From NCBI GenBank assembly GCA_030950765.1, contig JAUZQX010000025.1, positions 1 to 8,038 of the forward strand: a stretch of DNA of 8,038 bases. Reading direction: 5' to 3'. This document shows positions 1 to 6,211 of the stretch, one piece after another; position 1 is the first letter of the stretch, and each line of letters opens with the position of its first letter. Source of the stretch: Ghiorsea sp. (GTDB lineage: Bacteria; Pseudomonadota; Zetaproteobacteria; Mariprofundales; Mariprofundaceae). The position numbers were made by a program, and so were the translations under genes. The notes beneath the pieces were generated by a model. That model was given only the letters and a program-made list of their open reading frames with translations, made no database searches and was not told where the DNA came from.

Positions 1-443
1 CCTTTAACCACAAGGTCTTTAATAATGGTGACAGAGTCCCCTGCTTCTAAGACTGCACCATTACTATCACGATGAATAATGGCTTCTTCCCTTTCAACAA
101 CTAAACCCGCATCAGCCCAAGCACGTACATCATCTTCCAAATACATCATATCCAATAAATCTTGAGGCCAGCCTTCGCCTTTAAGTTGATTGAGCATACG
201 GTACGCGACCACTTTCACAGCATCTACTTCGCTCCACATACTGTCATTCAAACAGCGCCAGTGATTGGCATCGACACTGTCTGCATCGTTTAACTGGCTT
301 ACACATGTGCTACAAGCATAAATCGCAGCTTCAGCGCCGTCTGTTGGGCTGTTGCTCACTTCAAACACGCTCAAGTCATCAGTTGCACCGCATAACTCGC
401 ATTTATTGCCACTGCGTGTTTCTAAATCTTGTTCAATGCTCAT
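1..443 (-). CDS. phnA: PhnA/YjdM-family zinc-ribbon protein, 3' end outside window
   Basis: The leftward reading frame opens at an ATG (443-441) and stays open for 147 codons to the window edge, so the C-terminus is missing. An AAGG-type ribosome site lies about 9 bases upstream (452-458 on the complement). The N-terminus carries two CxxC pairs (C15-x2-C18 and C44-x2-C47), which match the zinc ribbon of PhnA proteins. From about residue 124 the sequence HRDSNGAVLEAGDSVTIIKD is the hallmark opening of the small SH3-like PhnA domain. The stretch between them (about 60-120) is the linker seen in longer PhnA/YjdM homologues. The E. coli protein is only about 111 residues, so this is the longer two-part form. 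Despite the historical name, the family is not an established phosphonoacetate hydrolase or part of the C-P lyase pathway; its cellular role is unclear. Family assignment is firm, function is not. Confidence 0.88.
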   Translation of the reverse strand, partial: MSIEQDLETRSGNKCELCGATDDLSVFEVSNSPTDGAEAAIYACSTCVSQLNDADSVDANHWRCLNDSMWSEVDAVKVVAYRMLNQLKGEGWPQDLLDMMYLEDDVRAWADAGLVVEREEAIIHRDSNGAVLEAGDSVTIIKDLVVK

Positions 444-458
444 TGTTTTTTACCTTTT

Positions 459-491
459 AAAATATATTTTGCGGCAGTCTAGGAGTCTGCC
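459..491 (-). promoter_or_regulatory. possible phnA promoter with palindrome
   Basis: Upstream of the phnA-like start lies a perfect 12-base AT palindrome (AAAATATATTTT, 459-470), which contains a TATATT that could serve as a -10 box for leftward transcription. Next to it, 473-491 is an imperfect palindrome (GGCAG and CTGCC arms, 473-477 and 487-491, with an inner CT/AG pair). It would sit over the -35 region, as a repressor operator often does. No good -35 hexamer is visible. This is inferred from position and symmetry only. Confidence 0.25.
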
Positions 492-532
492 TAACTTATG
501 CAATCGTAGCGAATAGGCATAAATGCTGCACT

Positions 533-710
533 GCTAAAGCCTAGGGAAGATCTGAACAAGTCATGAACGCATATATTGTGTCCAGTGCATCCAAACTCTG
601 CGTTGTGCATCTGAGCAATAGCCTTGCTATTCCATGCAACACACGCCTGGATTTTGGATGCCTTGAAATACAATCGGCTTTATTCAGAGCTTCCCTAATA
701 GGCTCTTAGC
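533..710. repeat. outer inverted-repeat arms of the palindrome
   Basis: The symmetry continues outside the GGGAAG ends. GCTAA-AGCCT (533-542) is complementary to AGGCT-C-TTAGC (700-710), with one bulged base, separated from the inner arms by a short unpaired AAT on the right. The right arm includes the stop codon (706-708) of the neighbouring leftward gene. Either the mobile unit is longer than 152 bp and ends in GCTAA, or the element landed in a pre-existing short hairpin beyond the gene. The sequence alone does not decide. Confidence 0.4.
544..695. mobile_element. MITE-like palindromic element, 152 bp
   Basis: The ends are inverted copies: TAGGGAAGATCTGAA at 542-556 and, on the complement, TAGGGAAGCTCTGAA at 697-683 (14 of 15 identical). 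The GGGAAG...CTTCCC core is flanked by TA on both sides, as a 2-bp target duplication would be. The interior is also self-complementary in nested order: ATTGT 575-579 with ACAAT 670-674; GCATCCAAA 587-595 with TTTGGATGC 653-661 (9 bp perfect); GCGTTGTGCAT 600-610 with ATGCAACACACGC 634-646 (two single-base bulges); and AATAGC 617-622 with GCTATT 626-631 around a 3-base loop. Almost the whole element can therefore fold into one long hairpin. No credible ORF is present. This fits a miniature inverted-repeat element mobilised in trans, probably by an IS5-like or similar DDE transposase (inference). A long structured intergenic RNA is the alternative. Confidence 0.6.
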
Positions 711-1059
711 GTTGAATGGGTTGATTTCCACGTCCAGAACCAGGCTTGGCACGACTAGCTTTAGGCTCAAGTAAATGAATAGCCTTACCTCGCAATACCA
801 ATTCCTGACCACAACCTTTACACATTCCACCCAAGCCTGAAAATGGAAAAAGCTTATGTTTACCACAGCTTGGACATTCACCTTGTTTGGCTTTGAAGGG
901 TAAAACCAATAGACAGCCAGCGATAAATACACTACTCACAATGCCAGTCAGTGGCATAGCAAAGATGAATAGAATACTACCACCCCAAACAGGCAATGAA
1001 TAAAGCAAAATACGCAGTGGCGCAGGTTTTGCGGGGCTTGTGCTTAATGTCTTTCGCAT
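706..1059 (-). CDS. small two-TM membrane protein with C-terminal zinc ribbon, unknown function
   Basis: This is a 117-residue protein if read from the ATG at 1059. The frame stays open to an in-frame TTG at 1095, but that codon lies inside the terminator hairpin, so the ATG is preferred. Two hydrophobic segments (about residues 15-35 and 37-55) form a membrane hairpin. They are followed by a four-cysteine zinc ribbon, C62-P-S-C65 and C80-K-G-C83, and a basic tail rich in K, R, G and P. I do not recognise the family; the arrangement resembles many small uncharacterised membrane proteins with a cytoplasmic zinc finger. There is no obvious Shine-Dalgarno sequence before the ATG. Only about 23 bases separate the start from the end of the hairpin, so the transcript may be nearly leaderless or depend on read-through. 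The stop codon is 10 bases from the end of the MITE-like element. Confidence 0.65.
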   Translation of the reverse strand: MRKTLSTSPAKPAPLRILLYSLPVWGGSILFIFAMPLTGIVSSVFIAGCLLVLPFKAKQGECPSCGKHKLFPFSGLGGMCKGCGQELVLRGKAIHLLEPKASRAKPGSGRGNQPIQR

Positions 1060-1082
1060 GATGACGCATAGTGCAGAAACAA

Positions 1083-1117
1083 AAACACCGCGCAAGTCAT
1101 AAACTTACGCGGTGTTT
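1083..1117. terminator. bidirectional rho-independent terminator
   Basis: AAACACCGCG (1083-1092) and CGCGGTGTTT (1108-1117) form a perfect 10-bp GC-rich stem. Inside it, AAGT/ACTT (1094-1097 and 1103-1106) can extend the stem past one mismatch to a 5-base loop. Read leftward, the hairpin is followed by TTTTTGTTTC, so it should end the cytochrome c peroxidase transcript, whose stop codon lies about 95 bases upstream. Read rightward it is followed by CCTTTTTAA, so it could also work in the other direction. It is unusually close to the start of the next leftward gene. Confidence 0.8.
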
Positions 1118-1211
1118 CCTTTTTAACTCATTCCCCTGAAAACAGGAATCTGATCTATGTTGTTTTCTATGGATACCCACCTTTGCGGGTATGACACCTG
1201 TTAAGTTGGCT

Positions 1212-2192
1212 TTAGTCTTTAAAGTCCAAAGCTTTGCCTGTTGGACGTGGTAACACAGGGAAAGTCACTTGTGGAGCATCGCCTGTTAATGTTTCCAAGA
1301 ATGCTACGATGTCGGATACATCACGCTTAGAAAGTTTGGTGTCCAACTGTACTTCCGCCATGGTTGTAACCGCTTCTTCCAATGTTGCCGCAGAACCATC
1401 ATGGAAATAAGGCGCTGTCATCGCCACATTACGCCACGATTGAACACGGAATACATGATCATCTTCAGCTTTGCCTGTGACTGACTTCAAGCCAGTGTCT
1501 TTACCATATTGGAATTCAACAAATGCATTATTGGTGAATAAAACGCCCGAATGGCAAGAAGTACAACCAATATCAGCTACTTTTTTCATGCCGCGTTTCG
1601 CAGCTTTAGAGATTGTGCCTTTACCCTCGACAAACTTATCAAATGGTGCGTTGGGTGTAATCAACGTACGCTCAAAGGCTGCAATGGCTTTTGCCATATT
1701 GTCATAGTTCAATGAATGTTTACCAAACACATCCTTAAATAATGGTGCATAACCTGCATCTTTTAAGCGAGCAACCACAGCTTCTGCACTATCTGCAGCC
1801 ATTTCAACAGGGTTAAGCGGTGGACCTTTGGCTTGGTCTTCAAGCAATGGCGCACGACCATCCCAGAATTGTTTGCTCCAAAATGCTGAGTTCAATACAG
1901 TTGGTGCATTACGTCCGCCACGATTCCATTCATGACCAATGGAGAATTTTTGGTTATCTACACACCAAGTACCAAGGTTATGACATGAGTTACATGAGAA
2001 CTGACCACTCTTAGACAATGCAGGTTCGAAATACAATTTTTTACCCAGTTCAACTTTCTCAGCACTCATAGCATTATCCGCAGGCACAGGCACTTGTGTT
2101 GGTAATACCCCCATTCCTTCAGGGATATTTGCCGCGTTTGCAGCAGTTAAACCCAAGAAAGATAATGATGCCAATAAAATTAACTTCTTCAT
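1212..2192 (-). CDS. ccpA: periplasmic di-heme cytochrome c peroxidase
   Basis: This 326-residue protein is in the usual size range for bacterial di-heme peroxidases, which reduce H2O2 to water in the periplasm with electrons from small c-type cytochromes or cupredoxins. A Sec signal peptide is clear: MKK, a hydrophobic core and ANA-A cleavage near residues 20-21. Heme motifs are C67-N-S-C-H71 (peroxidatic low-potential heme) and C210-T-S-C-H214 (electron-accepting heme). SIGHEW places the expected distal histidine at H87. FWDGRA (109-114) holds the conserved inter-heme tryptophan W110, and NPVEMA (127-132), APYFHDGS (260-267) and the Met of TMAEVQL (M278, probable distal ligand) are all family landmarks. 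One oddity: the usual CHNLGTGG segment reads CHNLGTWC, adding W76 and a free C77. AGGAG lies 7 bases before the ATG. Transcription probably ends at the hairpin at 1083-1117. The closest alternative is a MauG-like protein, but the Met ligand and motifs favour a peroxidase. Confidence 0.95.
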   Translation of the reverse strand: MKKLILLASLSFLGLTAANAANIPEGMGVLPTQVPVPADNAMSAEKVELGKKLYFEPALSKSGQFSCNSCHNLGTWCVDNQKFSIGHEWNRGGRNAPTVLNSAFWSKQFWDGRAPLLEDQAKGPPLNPVEMAADSAEAVVARLKDAGYAPLFKDVFGKHSLNYDNMAKAIAAFERTLITPNAPFDKFVEGKGTISKAAKRGMKKVADIGCTSCHSGVLFTNNAFVEFQYGKDTGLKSVTGKAEDDHVFRVQSWRNVAMTAPYFHDGSAATLEEAVTTMAEVQLDTKLSKRDVSDIVAFLETLTGDAPQVTFPVLPRPTGKALDFKD

Positions 2193-2376
2193 TTACAATC
2201 TCCTATATATTCAATTTACAATTTGAGTGAGCGCAGCATACTTATTTTTTTATAAAGGTTAAGTGTTATTACATTATAAAATATTAATATAACTGCCCCA
2301 GATACGTTGCTTGTATTGTGAATATGCTGAAACATCCGTACGCTTGGCTTTTTATTGCGTAATTTCAGAGGTATTT
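2193..2376. promoter_or_regulatory. divergent AT-rich promoter region, ccpA / purT
   Basis: These 184 bases separate two outward-facing genes and must hold both promoters. For leftward transcription a consensus TATAAT occurs at 2278-2273 on the complement, though with no convincing -35. The run from 2246 to 2291 is almost pure A/T. I found no FNR-type TTGAT-N4-ATCAA palindrome that would suggest anaerobic control of the peroxidase. For purT, AGAGG (2367-2371) is a good ribosome site five bases before the chosen ATG; its promoter is not obvious. Confidence 0.4.
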
Positions 2377-3561
2377 ATGACAGTTTCTATCGGCACAGCT
2401 TTAACATCAACCGCAACCAAAGTCATGTTGCTCGGTTCAGGCGAGCTAGGCAAGGAAGTTGCCATTGAATTGCAACGCTTGGGCGTAGAAGTGATTGCAG
2501 TGGACAGTTATGCCAATGCGCCTGCCATGCAGGTAGCGCATCGCAGCTTTATTGTGAATATGCTCGATGGTGATGCTTTGCGAGCAATTATTGAACAAGA
2601 AAAACCAAACTTGATTGTGCCTGAAGTCGAAGCCATTGCTACCGATACTTTAGCCGCACTTGAATCTGAAGGGGTTAATATTATCCCAACAGCCCGCGCT
2701 ACCCAACTGACCATGAACAGAGAAGGTATTCGCCGCTTGGCAGCCGAGGAATTAAACTTAACCACTTCTCCCTATCAATTTGCAGATACCTTTGATGCTT
2801 TTGCCAAAGCCATTGCTGAAATTGGCACACCATGTGTGGTGAAACCCATCATGAGTTCATCTGGTAAAGGGCAATCCGTGGTTAAAACTGATGTCGATAT
2901 TCAAAAAGCATGGGATTATGCCCAAGAAGGTGGTAGAGCAGGTAAAGGTAAAGTGATTGTTGAAGGTTTTGTCGATTTTGATTATGAAATCACACTTTTA
3001 ACCATCAGGCATCGTGACGGCACGTCATTTTGTCTGCCTATTGGCCATTTGCAGGAAGATGGTGATTACCGCGAATCATGGCAGCCACAAGTCATGTCTG
3101 ATGCGGCATTAGCAGCCTCCAAATATATTGCAGAACAAGTCACCCAAGCTTTGGGTGGCTATGGTTTGTTCGGTGTAGAGCTGTTTATCAAGGGTGATAA
3201 GGCGATATTCAGCGAAGTCTCTCCGCGCCCACATGACACAGGACTGGTCACATTGATTTCACAAGATTTGTCTGAGTTTGCACTGCATGTACGTGCTATC
3301 CTTGGTTTACCTATTCCTAATATCAGCCAGCATGGCTTTGCTGCATCATGTCCTATCGTGGTCGAAGGTGATTCCACCCAAGTATCTTTTGGCAACTTGG
3401 AGCAAGCTTTAGCAGAACCCGACACCCAAATACGTATCTTTGCTAAACCTGAAGTACATGGTCAACGCCGTATGGCAGTGATGTTAGCGCGTGGCAATAG
3501 TGAAAAAGAAGCTAGAAGCAAAGCCAAACAAGCTGCTTCCAAGGTTCAAATCACACTATAA
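2377..3561 (+). CDS. purT: formate-dependent phosphoribosylglycinamide formyltransferase (GAR transformylase 2)
   Basis: PurT makes formyl-GAR from GAR, formate and ATP in the third step of purine synthesis, replacing the folate-dependent PurN; it is a cytosolic ATP-grasp enzyme. The frame is open 22 codons further upstream, but the ATG at 2377 follows an AGAGG site and gives an N-terminus (MTVSIGTAL...) that aligns with E. coli PurT. The product is 394 residues against 392. Visible landmarks are the N-terminal nucleotide fold LLGSGELGKE (18-27), TMNREGIRRLAAEEL, the ATP-grasp loop SSSGKGQ (160-166), VIVEG, and the metal-binding acidic residues E268 (GVELF) and E280 (SEVSPRPHDTG, 279-289). 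These correspond to E. coli Glu267 and Glu279. All active-site blocks are intact. The next gene starts one base after the stop, so the two are co-transcribed. Confidence 0.97.
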   Translation: MTVSIGTALTSTATKVMLLGSGELGKEVAIELQRLGVEVIAVDSYANAPAMQVAHRSFIVNMLDGDALRAIIEQEKPNLIVPEVEAIATDTLAALESEGVNIIPTARATQLTMNREGIRRLAAEELNLTTSPYQFADTFDAFAKAIAEIGTPCVVKPIMSSSGKGQSVVKTDVDIQKAWDYAQEGGRAGKGKVIVEGFVDFDYEITLLTIRHRDGTSFCLPIGHLQEDGDYRESWQPQVMSDAALAASKYIAEQVTQALGGYGLFGVELFIKGDKAIFSEVSPRPHDTGLVTLISQDLSEFALHVRAILGLPIPNISQHGFAASCPIVVEGDSTQVSFGNLEQALAEPDTQIRIFAKPEVHGQRRMAVMLARGNSEKEARSKAKQAASKVQITL

Positions 3562-3562
3562 T

Positions 3563-5182
3563 ATGTTTATTCGCATCAATAATTTTAACGTTCATTTGGA
3601 TGATAATGACCAAGATATTGCAAACCAGCTTTGTGATGCGCTATCTATTCCAAACAAGCAATTATTAAGTTGGAATATCGTGCGTAAAGCCATTGATGCG
3701 CGCAAACGTAGTGATGTTCATTTTGTGTGCAGCATAGAGTGTACGCTTGCCCAAGATGCCACGCCCAATACATCTTCGCAGGTTCAAATCGATGTACCTT
3801 CACGGTTGGATATTGAAAAGCCTGACACTTTAATAAACCAACAAAACGGCAAGCAAAAAAACAATGAACATGTCATTGTGGTCGGTGCTGGCCCTGCGGG
3901 CCTTTTTGCTGCCCTTACCCTGATTGAAGCAGGTAAACAGGTTACATTGTTGGAACGCGGTAAACCTGTAGAGACACGTTTAAAAGATATTGGGCGGTTA
4001 AGAAGCCGAGGTGAGTTAAACCCTGAAAGTAATGTATGTTTTGGTGAAGGTGGTGCGGGTACTTATACCGATGGTAAACTTTATACCCGCATCAAACATC
4101 CTTTTGTGCGTTGGGTATTGGCAGAGTTTATCCGTTTTGGTGCAAAACCTGATATTTTGGTGGATGCACACCCTCATTTGGGTACAGACCGATTGGTACG
4201 CATCATCAAAGCCATGCGCCATTATTTGATTGAACAAGGTGTGAATTACCGCTTTGAGTCTAAAGTTACCACCCTGCTCACCCATGAAGGAGCCATGGTG
4301 GGCGTTCGGCTTGCAGATGGTGAAGAAATACAGGCATCCTCCGTGGTCTTGGCAATTGGTCATTCTGCCCGAGATACTTTTGAACATATGCAATACATCG
4401 GCATTGCTTTGGAAGCCAAAGACTTTGCCGTAGGTGTGCGCACCGAACATGAGCAAGATTGGGTGGACTCATGTCAATTCGGGGAAAATGCCAAACATCC
4501 CAACCTCCACGCAGCTGAATACAGTTTAACCCACCAAGTACCCGATAAATTTATGGGGAAACGCGGTGTGTTTAGTTTTTGTATGTGTCCAGGTGGTTTG
4601 ATACTACCCTCACCCACTGAAGCAAATAAAATGGCAGTCAATGGCATGAGTAATGCCAAACGCTCAAGCCCTTTTGCCAACTCAGGCATCGTGGTGCAAG
4701 TCACCCCGAAAGATATTGCTAAACACGGTTTAGGCGATGACCCTCTGTGTGGCATACGTTTGCAGCGTGAACTAGAAGAAAAAACATTTAAAGCAACATC
4801 CCAAGCTTATGCCGCACCCGCTATGAAGATCACAGACTTCATCAACAATAAACCCAGTGGAACATTGGCAAACTCCCGCTTTAAACCAGCTGTTGAAGCT
4901 GCCGATATTCGTGAAATACTGCCTACATGGTTAAGTAAGCCATTATCGGAGGGACTACAAGCTTTTGATCGCAAAATGAAAGGTTTTGTCTCCGAACATG
5001 CCAATATGTTAGCCGTCGAATCGCGCACCAGCTCGCCTGTGCGCATTACCCGTGATAAAAGCTTACAATCGGTATCTTTGCGTGGTTTGTATCCTGTGGG
5101 TGAAGGTGCTGGTTATGCAGGTGGCATTGTCAGTGCTGCAGTTGATGGCTTAAAAGCTGCAGCAATCATTATTCAAGCATAA
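3563..5182 (+). CDS. FAD-dependent dehydrogenase of the COG2509 type
   Basis: This 539-residue protein starts at the ATG one base after the purT stop. The longer open frame overlapping purT is rejected because MFIRINNF... is the typical family N-terminus. Ribosome binding is weak (AAGG is 18 bases away), which suggests translational coupling to purT. The first 65 or so residues form the small N-terminal domain of this family, with ARKRSDVHFVCSIE at 46-59. The FAD-binding Rossmann motif is GAGPAG (108-113), with the strand-ending acidic residue E131 in LLERG. The block CFGEGGAGTYTDGKLYTR (159-176), the CMCPGG block with C340 and C342, and the C-terminal FAD-contacting GEGAGYAGG (513-521) are strongly conserved in the family. 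These proteins are widespread but their substrate is not established, so a redox reaction is all that can be stated. The link with purT is positional only. Confidence 0.9.
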   Translation: MFIRINNFNVHLDDNDQDIANQLCDALSIPNKQLLSWNIVRKAIDARKRSDVHFVCSIECTLAQDATPNTSSQVQIDVPSRLDIEKPDTLINQQNGKQKNNEHVIVVGAGPAGLFAALTLIEAGKQVTLLERGKPVETRLKDIGRLRSRGELNPESNVCFGEGGAGTYTDGKLYTRIKHPFVRWVLAEFIRFGAKPDILVDAHPHLGTDRLVRIIKAMRHYLIEQGVNYRFESKVTTLLTHEGAMVGVRLADGEEIQASSVVLAIGHSARDTFEHMQYIGIALEAKDFAVGVRTEHEQDWVDSCQFGENAKHPNLHAAEYSLTHQVPDKFMGKRGVFSFCMCPGGLILPSPTEANKMAVNGMSNAKRSSPFANSGIVVQVTPKDIAKHGLGDDPLCGIRLQRELEEKTFKATSQAYAAPAMKITDFINNKPSGTLANSRFKPAVEAADIREILPTWLSKPLSEGLQAFDRKMKGFVSEHANMLAVESRTSSPVRITRDKSLQSVSLRGLYPVGEGAGYAGGIVSAAVDGLKAAAIIIQA

Positions 5183-5306
5183 CCACTTTTTTGTTAGGCT
5201 CAGTTGCGCAATGGTGTGCGATAGGTTACATTTATTATTGGTCTTGAATGAAACCATACTGTGCGTTTGAGAAAGCATTGGTTGTAACGACTGGGGAGAA
5301 GGAATC

Positions 5307-6128
5307 ATGGCTAAGCACAACAAACATCATGTGGTGAAGGAAATCAAACCCCACCAACCCAGCCAAGCGGACGAAATCAAGCAAGCCCTAGAACATGACT
5401 CAACCATAGAAATGATTGCCAATGGTGAAACTGCAATACTACCCACCCTTGCTGCCAAGCGCTCTTCAAGTCAGCTAGACAGCACTCTTATTGATTTTGA
5501 TGTCATCATCGAAGATGTCGCCAATGTGATTGCCACAACACCTGACCAATACAAATGTATTATGTTTACCGATCTTGTTGGCTCCACCCAATACAAACGT
5601 GACATGGGGCATACCAAAGGTTTTATGCGCAACCGTATGTTTTGTGATATTTGTGAACAAGCCATCGAACGCAACCATGGGGTTGTGGTTAAACGGCTTG
5701 GTGATGGTGTGATGGCTGTATTTGAAACAGCGATTGATGCTGTGCTTGCAGCGATGTTGATGACTCGAAGCCTTGAAGCTGAAAGAAAGAAATTGAAAAA
5801 AATCGTGGGCAAACTGGACTTTCGTATTGGCATCACCTGCGGTTATGTCAAAGAAATACCAGGTCCAAGCGTGGATTATATTGGTCATGCCATGGATAAG
5901 GGCGCACGTATTGAAGGCATTGCTCGAACCAATCAAGTGCTTATTGATGAAATTGTTTACGGACTCATCCACACCAAAATCCGTGATTATTCTGACGATA
6001 TTACCATTGGTTCGCCACGTAACCTCACCCTCAAAGGTGTAGGTGTAAGTACATTGTATGAAGTATCGCCTAAAGGACGAGGGCTTGTTGGCAGCATAGG
6101 TTACAAGATGCGCCACCTCTTCGATTGA
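5307..6128 (+). CDS. soluble class III adenylate/guanylate cyclase
   Basis: This 273-residue protein is predicted to make a cyclic nucleotide (probably cAMP) from the nucleoside triphosphate, using two metal ions. The start has a GGGGAGAAGGA ribosome region 4-14 bases upstream. Residues 1-80 are a polar, histidine- and lysine-rich extension with no domain I recognise. The catalytic domain follows: IMFTDLVGST (first metal Asp D89), VVKRLGDG (K129, second metal Asp D133), FRIGITCGYV (172-181) and DYIGHAMDKGARIEGIA (190-206). K129 and D190 are at the positions that read adenine, so ATP is the likely substrate. R201 matches the transition-state arginine, but its usual partner asparagine is replaced by D197. 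No membrane segment is present and no sensor domain is recognisable. Class III catalytic domains work as dimers. It appears to have its own promoter in the 124-base gap upstream. Family is firm; activity is somewhat less certain. Confidence 0.92.
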   Translation: MAKHNKHHVVKEIKPHQPSQADEIKQALEHDSTIEMIANGETAILPTLAAKRSSSQLDSTLIDFDVIIEDVANVIATTPDQYKCIMFTDLVGSTQYKRDMGHTKGFMRNRMFCDICEQAIERNHGVVVKRLGDGVMAVFETAIDAVLAAMLMTRSLEAERKKLKKIVGKLDFRIGITCGYVKEIPGPSVDYIGHAMDKGARIEGIARTNQVLIDEIVYGLIHTKIRDYSDDITIGSPRNLTLKGVGVSTLYEVSPKGRGLVGSIGYKMRHLFD

Positions 6129-6211
6129 TTGAAAGGTAACGTTGCTGTTCAAATCAGCACCATTTTGTGTACCCTTCGCAACCAGTAAATTCATATCAAG
6201 GTTAATTCATT

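Noticed and set aside
491..673. Leftward 60-residue frame inside the palindromic element
   Set aside because: It lies wholly within the inverted-repeat structure, has no plausible ribosome site and no recognisable composition.
1173..1192. ATACCC / GGGTAT hairpin between the peroxidase stop and the main terminator
   Set aside because: A short stem with a loose loop and no T tract; the hairpin at 1083-1117 explains termination better.
2311..2376. 22-codon N-terminal extension of purT
   Set aside because: It has no ribosome site and no homology to PurT N-termini; the ATG at 2377 has both.
3491..3562. 24-codon extension of the FAD dehydrogenase overlapping purT
   Set aside because: It is merely the open alternative frame of the purT end; the family N-terminus begins at 3563.
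5134..5164. Perfect 8-bp inverted repeat (TGCTGCAG / CTGCAGCA) near the end of the FAD dehydrogenase gene, with a T6 run at 5187-5192
   Set aside because: The arms encode conserved alanine-rich codons and the T run is about 23 bases away, too far for a rho-independent terminator.
6143..6166. Small hairpin TGCTG / CAGCA followed by CCATTTT after the cyclase gene
   Set aside because: A 5-bp stem with a 7-base loop and only four Ts is too weak to call a terminator.
5475..6194. Leftward 239-residue frame opposite the cyclase gene
   Set aside because: It is the antisense shadow of a gene with all catalytic motifs intact; its translation shows no domain pattern.
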